Assembly: GCF_009647605.1 (NCBI RefSeq)
Contig: NZ_WJIF01000007.1
Location: 49,149-113,148, forward strand
Source: Agromyces agglutinans
Lineage (GTDB): Bacteria > Actinomycetota > Actinomycetes > Actinomycetales > Microbacteriaceae
DNA: 64,000 nt
Direction: 5' to 3'
The position numbers and the translations under genes were made by a program. Below the pieces are notes generated by a model. It was not told the origin of the DNA. It did not search any database and worked only from the letters and a program-made list of their open reading frames with translations. This document shows, in pieces, positions 43,322 to 50,732 of the stretch (position 1 is the first letter of the stretch; each line of letters starts with the position of its first letter).

Positions 43322-43576
43322 CTAGTCCGCGATTCGCTCGCCTGACGCCTGCTCTACCGACGGCCATAGGTGAACCCCGAGAGCATTTTCGAGGCGGGCA
43401 ACGACGTATAGGTCCGAGCGGGCTGGATTCTGAATGAGTGTGTGTAGATCGGCGATCTCTACCTCAGCGCGCATGGCGATGTCGGTGAGCGGCACGCTGC
43501 CGACAGCGCGGAGGACGTTGTCTCGCAATGTCGACAGTCGAACGTCGACCAGATGGTTATTCTTATTACCGGTCAC
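43322..43576 (-). CDS. Small XRE-like helix-turn-helix protein 1
   Basis: This 84-residue protein has a helix-turn-helix-like region PLTDIAMRAEVEIADLHTLI followed by NPARSDLYVVARLENALGVHL, the same layout as protein 2 (43650-43925). The GTG at 43576 follows TATTCT by six bases, a leaderless start. It lies among three such minus-strand genes. The AT-rich 16-mer at 43555-43570 is in its first codons. Confidence 0.6.
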   Translation of the reverse strand: MTGNKNNHLVDVRLSTLRDNVLRAVGSVPLTDIAMRAEVEIADLHTLIQNPARSDLYVVARLENALGVHLWPSVEQASGERIAD

Positions 43577-43649
43577 GACGACAGAATAGCCGCGTTGATC
43601 GCCGCCAAGAGCAGCGACGCGCCAAGCGCGCATTCCAACCTGGCGGGCG

Positions 43650-43925
43650 TCAGCGCGTTCGAGCAGCCACGAGGGATGCGCCGAGTGCGGCCTCCAGGCG
43701 AGCGATCGCGTACAGGTCGGGCCAGGTCGATCCGTTGAGATAGCCGAGGAGAGTCACGTGACTGAGTCCGGCCGACCGAGCCACTGAACGAATGCTGTCG
43801 TCGCCGATCGCTGCACGAAGCCTTGACGCGAACTGACGGGCCGCCTCCCCCGCGGCGTCACCCGATGGCCGGTCCGGCCAACCCGGCGCGAGCTCCGCAG
43901 GATCGGGTCGCGGGGTGCGTGGCAT
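43650..43925 (-). CDS. Small XRE-like helix-turn-helix protein 2
   Basis: This 91-residue protein has a clearer HTH: IRSVARSAGLSHVTLLGYLN (recognition helix SHVTLLGYLNG) and then STWPDLYAIARLEAALGASL. It resembles small prophage/plasmid-type repressors. The ATG at 43925 follows an AT-rich TACTCTTTATTC, a leaderless start. It belongs to the run of three HTH genes. Confidence 0.7.
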   Translation of the reverse strand: MPRTPRPDPAELAPGWPDRPSGDAAGEAARQFASRLRAAIGDDSIRSVARSAGLSHVTLLGYLNGSTWPDLYAIARLEAALGASLVAARTR

Positions 43926-44106
43926 GAATAAAGAGTATCTGGAACACGAACTCGAAGGCGCGATTCGCTTGCGCGGCCGGCCGGTCTGGACATGCCATCA
44001 ATGAAACCCAGCGCGCACTCCACCCCGCCACCCCGAGCGGTCGACGGGCTGCGTCGACCATGCGCTTGGTCACGACCGGGCATCGCACCAAGAAGGAGCG
44101 AAATCT

Positions 44107-44122
44107 GGTAATTTATAATACC
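44107..44122 (+). promoter_or_regulatory. AT-rich 16-mer containing a TATAAT element
   Basis: GGTAATTTATAATACC contains a perfect -10 consensus, TATAAT (44114-44119), and is a near-palindrome related to the 16-mers at 24710 and 43555. It could drive the plus-strand frame at 44137. Confidence 0.4.
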
Positions 44123-44136
44123 GGTACAGGCCGGAG

Positions 44137-44322
44137 GTGATGCCCTTCGATGACTACGAATCTCACGACTCAGTCGAATTGTGCGACCGCGACTTCGCGG
44201 ACGCGAGGGTGGCGATCGGCCCAAAACAAAACGTCGGCCAACTGCATCTGCGTTTTCCCCCGCAGGAGTCGAATCACCCGGTCATAGCTGAGACCAGGCA
44301 CGTGAACGTCAACGGCCCCTAG
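44137..44322 (+). CDS. Possible small protein antisense to HTH gene 3
   Basis: The 61-codon frame MPFDDYESHDSVELCDRDFA... has GGAGGTG immediately before the ATG and a TATAAT 18 bases before that. It overlaps, in antisense, the 3' part of the HTH gene at 44170, which looks more protein-like. It may be a real small gene, an antisense RNA or chance. Confidence 0.25.
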   Translation: MMPFDDYESHDSVELCDRDFADARVAIGPKQNVGQLHLRFPPQESNHPVIAETRHVNVNGP

Positions 44323-44559
44323 ATACTGCTCGAGTGACAGCCCGCCGGCGAGGAGCTCCTCGCGGACTGCGTTTGCCACGCGGTGCTGCAGCTGCGCGGC
44401 GCGAAGCCGAGGGTCACCGTCGCCCAATCCCGCGATCGGGAGGAACGGCGCACTCGAGCGGCCGAACACCGCGGGGACCGCGCTGAGCGTTCTTGGCTCG
44501 AATGCGAAGCCCGTTCGGGCCGGATTCCGATCTCGGATTGATCGCTTCGAATAATCCAT
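44170..44559 (-). CDS. XRE-like helix-turn-helix protein 3
   Basis: This 129-residue protein has a C-terminal helical region LSLEQYLGAVDVHVPGLSYD and RVIRLLRGKTQMQLADVLFW that resembles an XRE HTH. The N-terminal part is Pro/Arg-rich and of uncertain fold. The ATG at 44559 follows GGATAATATCCTC, so it is probably leaderless. It is upstream of the two smaller HTH genes and 125 bases from the divergent recombinase gene. Confidence 0.6.
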   Translation of the reverse strand: MDYSKRSIRDRNPARTGFAFEPRTLSAVPAVFGRSSAPFLPIAGLGDGDPRLRAAQLQHRVANAVREELLAGGLSLEQYLGAVDVHVPGLSYDRVIRLLRGKTQMQLADVLFWADRHPRVREVAVAQFD

Positions 44560-44684
44560 GAGGATATTATCCGCCGTCGAAACTCAATAACTGCCCGATT
44601 GATGCTGGTTATTGCCTTGATTGTTGCATTTTTCGCCTAGATCACTCGAATAGACCCCATTCGTCGCCGCACACCAAGTCCTGC

Positions 44685-45719
44685 ATGACCAACTCCGCGG
44701 CCACCACATCCATCGACCTCACCCGCCCCACCGTCTCGCAGCGCGCGGGCATCGGAGCCCGACCGGCGCACCTCACGTCACCTGACCTCGTTTCCGAGAA
44801 CCGATATGGCAGCAACGTTCCGACGGAGGTGATCAACGCTGTGGAGAGCTACGCACCCAAAGCTCCGAAGTCCGACTGGCAGCGAATCGCACCGTTCGCT
44901 CAAGAGATCGCCGCGCATTCATCCGACAACGCAACCGATGCCGCGCGCATGATGCGCGTCCTCAGCCCGTTCCTGGTCTGGTGCGTCACCGAGCAAGGAC
45001 TTCCGATGGACGCCGAGGCTCTTCTCACGCCGCGCGTCATCGACGCCTACATCAGTGGGCTGGAACTCACCGACGGCTCTCGCGGGACCTACCGATCCAA
45101 GCTCACCACCGCCGCCGAGCGCGTGAATCCCAGCGGATTCCAGAAGCGCATGGAACCCATCAAGCGCCGCCAGATCGCGCCGCCCTACGCCGCCGAAGAG
45201 ATGATCGCGTTCGAATTCTGGGCGAGTGGCCAGGCGACCGAGCTCAAGCGGCGCAAGGCGCGCCTCATGCTGGCGCTCGGCGCCGGAGCTGGGGTGCGGC
45301 CGGGTGAGTTCGATTTGCTGTGCCGCGACGTCACGGTCGACGGGCACGGCGTCGTCGTAACTGTGGGCACGGGCGGCGCCCGCCGGGAGGTTCCCGTCCT
45401 CAGCCGGTGGGAACCGTGGATCACGGCAGAGCTTGCCAAGCTCCCCGAGGAAGGTCCGCTCTGGATGACCGAGGGGCAGAAGAGCAACAAGCGCCTGCTC
45501 AACGGCTTCACGGAAAGGACCAGCGGCACGGCACCCAACGGCCTCAGGCTGCGTACGACCTGGATCGTCACGCACCTCGCCGCAGGCACCCCAATCAAGG
45601 AGCTCATGCGTGCCGCAGGAATGGCGCAATTCAACAACCTGGATCGCTACCTCGCGTTCGTCGACGATGTCGGACCGACGGCATATCGGAACGCACTCCG
45701 CGGATCGGCGCAGCGTTGA
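44685..45719 (+). CDS. Tyrosine-recombinase-like protein
   Basis: This 344-residue protein has an N-terminal SAM-like core-binding domain (about 60-150) and a catalytic-like domain. Arg205 is in GAGAGVRPGEFDLL (box I), LRLRTTWIVTHLAAG contains R288/R290 and H297 (box II region), and Tyr322 is in LDRYLAF. The usual His of HxLR is replaced by Asn285, so the active site is altered. A transposase-like gene starts 29 bases downstream (or overlaps if the TTG at 45716 is used). Such pairs of Y-recombinase-like and DDE-like genes form compact mobile units. The start has no clear ribosome-binding site. Confidence 0.75.
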   Translation: MTNSAATTSIDLTRPTVSQRAGIGARPAHLTSPDLVSENRYGSNVPTEVINAVESYAPKAPKSDWQRIAPFAQEIAAHSSDNATDAARMMRVLSPFLVWCVTEQGLPMDAEALLTPRVIDAYISGLELTDGSRGTYRSKLTTAAERVNPSGFQKRMEPIKRRQIAPPYAAEEMIAFEFWASGQATELKRRKARLMLALGAGAGVRPGEFDLLCRDVTVDGHGVVVTVGTGGARREVPVLSRWEPWITAELAKLPEEGPLWMTEGQKSNKRLLNGFTERTSGTAPNGLRLRTTWIVTHLAAGTPIKELMRAAGMAQFNNLDRYLAFVDDVGPTAYRNALRGSAQR

Positions 45720-45748
45720 CGCCGACGAAACCGGTCGATCGAGATCTG

Positions 45749-47602
45749 ATGCCTCGAAGCGGCGCCCAGCTCCTCGAACACCGAATGCAGACCCTCTTCG
45801 GTCGATCACTCGAGGACTACGATCGCGAGACCGCGCTCGAGTCCCTGCCGAAGGTTCATGTGGAACTCGCGCATAAGGTTGTCGCTGCTTCGGGCGCCCT
45901 TGAGATGATCGCACAGTGGAAAACGCAGGCCCGGAAGTCAAACGCGGGCAGGAAGCCGCTTGTCTCGATGGACGCCGTTCTCGTCCTCTTTGTCGCGCAC
46001 GCACTCGCTGGAAAACCGCTCACGTACACCGAACTCGCCCGAACACTTGAGTTTCGGCTGAAGCACGACCTGAGAAATCTCGTCGGTGTGACTCATAAAC
46101 GCGGCACCCACGATCAGTGGTACGACCGCATGTGGGCAGCCACGAACCGTCTCGTCGAGCTCTTCGACCCTTATCCCGGTCCTCGCAACGTCCGACTGAA
46201 GGGCGCCGCCTGGGAGAACTTCTTCGAATCGACTCAACAGCCCGCGTACATCGAGAACACCGAACGCATGCTCGACCGCATGGACGAACTCCTCAACAAG
46301 ATTCTTCATGCGTCGCTGCACTTGGTCCCTCGGGACATCTGGGAGCAGTACCTCGGCAACCTCCTGATCGACGCGACCAAAGTCGAGGTTGCCGGCACCC
46401 CCAACTCAGCCTCGTCGAGGGGAAGTCGCTCCAACCCTGACCCGCTCTCCGGCCGATACACCCGCAAGGGAAGCCACGGCGGCACAGGCGCCCGAACCGA
46501 TGTCGCGGCGTACGAACTCGAAACCGCCTGCACGATGTGGAACAAGCCGGGTGAGAACGACCGATTCCCGACCTTGGTGACCGCGGTCTCAATGCACCGC
46601 CCTGGAAAACTCGTGGGTCACGCAGCACGATTGATCGGCCAGCACAAGCGCCTCGGCTACGACCGTTTCCTCGTCACGGTCGATCGCGCATACAACGGGG
46701 AGAAAATCGAGAACTTCCACATTCCTGTTCGGCTCGCGGGCGGCGAACTTGTCCTCGAATACAAGAAGACCGATCTCGGCCTCCAGGGGTGGTTCGAAGA
46801 CCTGATCCTGGTCGATGGGAACTGGTACGTGAATTGGATGCCGATCGGGCTGATTCAAGCAAGCCAGAGACTGAGAGCGCTCGAGGATGCCGTCAGCGGC
46901 GCCATGACCGCCCTCAGCGCACTGTCACACTCCAAGGACGCGCCGACACGCGACGAACAGATCGCCGAGCACCGTCAAACCATCGATGACGCTCCCGCCC
47001 AACACAGTCAGCTGATCAACAACATCAAGAACCGCGAACGATACCGAATGAAGGAACACGGGCTCGTCGACCGAGATGGCGCACAACGCTTTCGGTACCC
47101 TGATCCGGAACGCTCGCTCGTCCCACCAAGGCCGCTCTCGGACCGCGCGTCGATCACAATCCCGATGCTCGTCCCCGAGATCGACGCTCCCAAGCACCTC
47201 GCTGCGCTCGTCACGAAGCCGAAGGGCGGCACGAAGGGGAATCCTTCGGAGCGTCGGAAACCACAGCCGATCAAGCATGTCCAGAAGTACGCCTACCAGT
47301 CGGCCGAATGGCACAGATACAAGGGAACGCGCAGCCTGGTCGAGGCTTCCAATCGACTCCTGAAGAAAGCGACCAAGTTCGACATCGAGGAGCCCGACCT
47401 TCGATCCGGGCGAGGCTATGCCTTCACGTACCTGGCGACGGCACTGGCGGTCGTCGCCGAGAACCTGCTTCGCATCAGAAGCTTCTTCCAAGCTGACGCT
47501 GAGCGTCAGGGCGCCCCGAAAACCCGCGCACGCCGCCGAAAGGATCCGCAGGGCAACTCCCTGCCTCGCCGGCAGCCGATCGAGCACGGGCCACCAAGCT
47601 AG
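45749..47602 (+). CDS. DDE transposase-like protein
   Basis: This 617-residue protein shows D208 (LIDATKVEV), D312 (VTVDRAYNG) and E532 (LVEASNRLLKK) at spacings fitting an RNase H-fold DDE transposase. The C-terminal ATALAVVAENLLRIRSFF helix is also typical of IS1182/IS4-like ends. It is longer than common IS transposases, with an insert rich in charge between D312 and E532. The ATG at 45749 is chosen. A TTG at 45716 that overlaps the recombinase stop would add 11 residues and couple the genes. No clear terminal inverted repeats were found. Confidence 0.7.
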   Translation: MPRSGAQLLEHRMQTLFGRSLEDYDRETALESLPKVHVELAHKVVAASGALEMIAQWKTQARKSNAGRKPLVSMDAVLVLFVAHALAGKPLTYTELARTLEFRLKHDLRNLVGVTHKRGTHDQWYDRMWAATNRLVELFDPYPGPRNVRLKGAAWENFFESTQQPAYIENTERMLDRMDELLNKILHASLHLVPRDIWEQYLGNLLIDATKVEVAGTPNSASSRGSRSNPDPLSGRYTRKGSHGGTGARTDVAAYELETACTMWNKPGENDRFPTLVTAVSMHRPGKLVGHAARLIGQHKRLGYDRFLVTVDRAYNGEKIENFHIPVRLAGGELVLEYKKTDLGLQGWFEDLILVDGNWYVNWMPIGLIQASQRLRALEDAVSGAMTALSALSHSKDAPTRDEQIAEHRQTIDDAPAQHSQLINNIKNRERYRMKEHGLVDRDGAQRFRYPDPERSLVPPRPLSDRASITIPMLVPEIDAPKHLAALVTKPKGGTKGNPSERRKPQPIKHVQKYAYQSAEWHRYKGTRSLVEASNRLLKKATKFDIEEPDLRSGRGYAFTYLATALAVVAENLLRIRSFFQADAERQGAPKTRARRRKDPQGNSLPRRQPIEHGPPS

Positions 47603-47649
47603 ACACGTCGTCCCAACTCCAAGCACAACAACCGCGTATCGGACGCTTC

Positions 47650-47676
47650 AGCCTGCCCAGACGGCGGGCTTTTCGT
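47650..47676 (+). terminator. Terminator after the transposase-like gene
   Basis: GCCTGCC pairs with GGCGGGC (one G-U wobble) around CAGAC, followed by TTTTCGTCGTT. It lies about 47 bases after the stop codon. Confidence 0.7.
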
Positions 47677-47746
47677 CGTTAACCGAGCGCGATGGCCCGT
47701 TGGTAGCTTGTCAGGCGGCAACGAGAGCCCCATCACGGCAAAGAGA

Positions 47747-47784
47747 AAGAGGCCGTGACCAGATTTCTCTGGTCACGGCCTCTT
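47747..47784. terminator. Bidirectional hairpin beside tRNA-fMet
   Basis: A perfect 16-base stem (47747-47762 with 47769-47784) encloses an ATTTCT loop. It lies 46 bases beyond the tRNA 3' end, so it probably ends the tRNA transcript. Confidence 0.85.
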
Positions 47785-47830
47785 CTGCACCATTTTCCGA
47801 AGATCAGAAGCTGATTCTCCGATGGCGCCG

Positions 47831-47907
47831 TGGTTGCGGGGGCAGGATTTGAACCTACGACCTCTGGGTTATGAGCCCAGCGAGCTACCGAACTGCTCCA
47901 CCCCGCG
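47831..47907 (-). tRNA. Initiator tRNA-fMet (anticodon CAU)
   Basis: On the minus strand it reads CGCGGGGTGGAGCAG..., and the anticodon loop is GGG-CTCATAA-CCC. The three G-C pairs flanking the loop and the C1xA72 mismatch are the hallmarks of initiator tRNA. The T-arm GTAGGTTCAAATCCTGC and an encoded 3' CCA (47831-47833) complete a 77-nt gene. All stems pair. It faces the island and may mark its right-hand boundary. Confidence 0.96.
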
Positions 47908-48135
47908 ACGCTGGCCGCCTCACGGCGGTTCCTCCAGTCTACGACAGTTCCGCGGGCTGCTCGACCAGTGTCGGGGCGTCCCCGCCCGCCGGATCCTTCC
48001 GGCGCTGATCCTTCCGGCGCGCGGTCGCGCTCCCGTACGCTGAACCCCATCGGGCGACTGCCCGGAACGGGCTGGGGTGCCGCGGCCGGAGGGCGACCGT
48101 GCGATCCACCCCGGCTGCGCGACGAGGCGGCAGGC

Positions 48136-50568
48136 ATGCGGTTGGTGGGGCGGGAACGCGAGTCGGCCGAGCTGGCGCGCCTGCTGGAGACCGGGGCACG
48201 ACTCGTCGCGGTGCACGGCCGCGCGGGAGTGGGCAAGTCGGCACTGCTCGCCGCGTTCGCCGAGTCGCGACCGCCGGGCACGTGGCTGCTCGGCGCCGAC
48301 CTGGCCGGATCGGCCCAGGGTGCGCCGCTCCTCGAGGAGGTCGTGCGGCGCCTCGGCATCGGTCGGCCCGGCGTCTCGTCGACCGGCGGGGTCGACTCGA
48401 CCGGCGGGGTCGACGCCGTCGACGCCATCGCCGCCGCGATCGGCGCCCGCCCCGCCGTCCTCGTCGTGGATCACGCGGAAGCGTGCCGCATCGAGCCGGC
48501 GGCGCTCACCGAGCTCCTGTCGACGTGTCGCCGGCTCGCGATCGTCGTCGCCGACCGCGCGACGGTGCCCGGGGACGCCCGCCTCGAGCTGCTCCCCCTC
48601 GCGCCCCCGCCGCCCGATGCCGGCCTCGAGCAGATCCGCGCGAACGCGGGCGTGCGCCTGTTCGCCGACCTCGCGACGCGCACGAGCGCCCGGTTCCACC
48701 TCGACGACCCCACCGCGCGCTCCGTCGCCGAGGTGTGCCGACTCGTCGGAGGCCTGCCCCTCGCGATCGAGCTGGCCGCGGCCCGCACCGCCATGCTCTC
48801 GCCCGAGCAGCTCGTGCGCGGTCTGCGCGGCGACGGCGGCCACGGGCTCGACCTGCTCGCCCGGCGCGGCGTCGGGACTCCCGCGGTCGGCGTCCGGGAC
48901 GCCCTGTCGTCGACGCTCGGCGGGCTCGCCTCCTCCGAGCGGGACCTGCTGGCGGAGTTGGCCGGCTTCGCCGGACCCGTCCCGTTCAGCGCGGCGGTCG
49001 CCGTCAGCGGGCGGCCGACCGCCGAAGCCCTCGACGCCCTGCAGCGACTCGTCGACGTGCGCCTCGTCGAACCGGTCGTCGGACGCGCGTCGACGGAGCC
49101 CGTGTTCGACCTCCTGCCGATCGTCCGCTCCTACGTGCGCGAGACGCATCCCGACGACGGAACGCGCTCCTCCCGTCGGCGTGCCGCGCTGTCCGGATGG
49201 CTGGAGGAAGCCGCGTTCGCCCTCGAAGCCGCACGCCCGTCCGAGTCGGTGGACGTCGCCCGGGTGCTGCGGCGCGATCTCGTGGGGATCGCGCGACGGC
49301 TCGACGCCGACGACCCCGAGACCGCGGCCACCTGGCTCGTCGCCTGCGCGCCGGTGCTCGCGGGGCTCCCCGAGATCGTCGAGATCACCGAGTTGCTGGA
49401 GCAGTTCATCGCGACCGGCCGTGTTCCGGACCTCGCGCCGCCGCTCGCCGCACGGGTCTGGATGTGGAGCTCGCACCTGCTCTCGCTCTCGCCCGACGGC
49501 GGCGGACTGCGCGACCTCGTCGCCGACCGTCGCGAGCGGGCGGCCGCACTCGTGGATGCGCGGGCGTGGCCCCACCTCGACCTGCAGCTCAGGCTGGTCA
49601 CCCTGCTCAACTTCGTCTCGACCGGCGACCTGCACCTGGCCGTCGAAGCGGCCGCCGTCGGCGCGCGGATCGCACGCGAACGCGCCGAGCCGGTGTGGTC
49701 GGCGCGATTCGAGGTCTGGCTGGCTTCGGCCGCGCATGCCGGCGGGGACGTCCAGGGGGCCCTCGAACTCGCGCTGGGCGCACTCGACCGCGCCGAGCGC
49801 GTGCAGGACGCCTACGCGATGGTCTCCGCGGCGGTCGTCCTGCACACGCTGCCTCCCGGAACCGTGCCGCCCGGCACACCCGTGCCGCCGCTCGAGGCGG
49901 CCCGCGAGCTCGCGCGCTCGCGCGGCGAGTCGACACTGGAGCGCTTCGCACTGGCCGCCCTCGCGAGCGAGGAGCGGGCCGCCGGTCGCCCGCTGGCCGC
50001 CGCGAAGTGGCTCGCGGAACAGCTCGTGCAGGGCGACCCGGCGGGCTGGTTGGTCGAGGCGCAGATCGCCCTCGTGCAGGCGGCGCTGATCGCCGACGAG
50101 ATCGGCGACGACGCCTTCACCGCCAGGATGCTCGGCGCGGTGCGCGCCGACCTCGAGCGGACGCTGCGCGCGATGGCGCCGCGCAGCCGGATCGCCGTCG
50201 AACGCGCCTTCGCCGGGCTCGACGAGCGACTCGGCGCCGCGCGCGCCGCGCAGCTCATCGGCGCGGGCGGGGCGCTCGCGATCCCGGATGCCGCACGCGA
50301 GGCGGCGACCTGGCTCGACATGCACGCGGCAGCACCGGAGGCCGGGCAAGCCGATCCGGATCCGCTCACCCCGCGCGAGGCCGATGTGCTCGCCGTGCTC
50401 GCCGAAGGACTCACGAACAAGGAGATCGCGGCGCAACTGGGCCTCTCGGTCAAGACGGTGATGCACCACTCGGTCGCGATCTACCGCAAGCTCGACGTCC
50501 GCGGCAGGGCCGAGGCGACGGCGGTCGCGCACCGCCGGGGGCTCGTGCCGGGCACCGCGGCGAGGTGA
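48136..50568 (+). CDS. LuxR-family regulator with AAA/STAND domain
   Basis: This 810-residue protein has Walker A HGRAGVGKSA (27-36), a Walker B-like PAVLVVDHAEAC, a GLPLAIELAAARTAM helix typical of NB-ARC/STAND proteins, a helical repeat middle and a LuxR HTH: LTPREADVLAVLAEGLTN, KEIAAQLGLSVKTVMHHSVA and IYRKLDVRGRAE. It is an ATP-dependent activator. The ATG at 48136 has GAGGCGG upstream; a frame reading back to 47968 is open but unlikely. It is immediately upstream of the giant secreted Ig-like protein and may regulate it. Confidence 0.92.
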   Translation: MRLVGRERESAELARLLETGARLVAVHGRAGVGKSALLAAFAESRPPGTWLLGADLAGSAQGAPLLEEVVRRLGIGRPGVSSTGGVDSTGGVDAVDAIAAAIGARPAVLVVDHAEACRIEPAALTELLSTCRRLAIVVADRATVPGDARLELLPLAPPPPDAGLEQIRANAGVRLFADLATRTSARFHLDDPTARSVAEVCRLVGGLPLAIELAAARTAMLSPEQLVRGLRGDGGHGLDLLARRGVGTPAVGVRDALSSTLGGLASSERDLLAELAGFAGPVPFSAAVAVSGRPTAEALDALQRLVDVRLVEPVVGRASTEPVFDLLPIVRSYVRETHPDDGTRSSRRRAALSGWLEEAAFALEAARPSESVDVARVLRRDLVGIARRLDADDPETAATWLVACAPVLAGLPEIVEITELLEQFIATGRVPDLAPPLAARVWMWSSHLLSLSPDGGGLRDLVADRRERAAALVDARAWPHLDLQLRLVTLLNFVSTGDLHLAVEAAAVGARIARERAEPVWSARFEVWLASAAHAGGDVQGALELALGALDRAERVQDAYAMVSAAVVLHTLPPGTVPPGTPVPPLEAARELARSRGESTLERFALAALASEERAAGRPLAAAKWLAEQLVQGDPAGWLVEAQIALVQAALIADEIGDDAFTARMLGAVRADLERTLRAMAPRSRIAVERAFAGLDERLGAARAAQLIGAGGALAIPDAAREAATWLDMHAAAPEAGQADPDPLTPREADVLAVLAEGLTNKEIAAQLGLSVKTVMHHSVAIYRKLDVRGRAEATAVAHRRGLVPGTAAR

Positions 50569-50732
50569 ACCTCGGCGCCGACCCGGGCATTTGCCCGATG
50601 CGGCGCCGGCACCGGCCGCCGTAGCCTCGGGCCGTCGGGCGCGCTTCCGGAAGGAGGTCGCGCCGGACCTCCTGCTTCATCGGGCTCGAGCGCTCGCCGC
50701 AGTTGCGTCGCGGGCGCGGACGGAGGCTGCAC

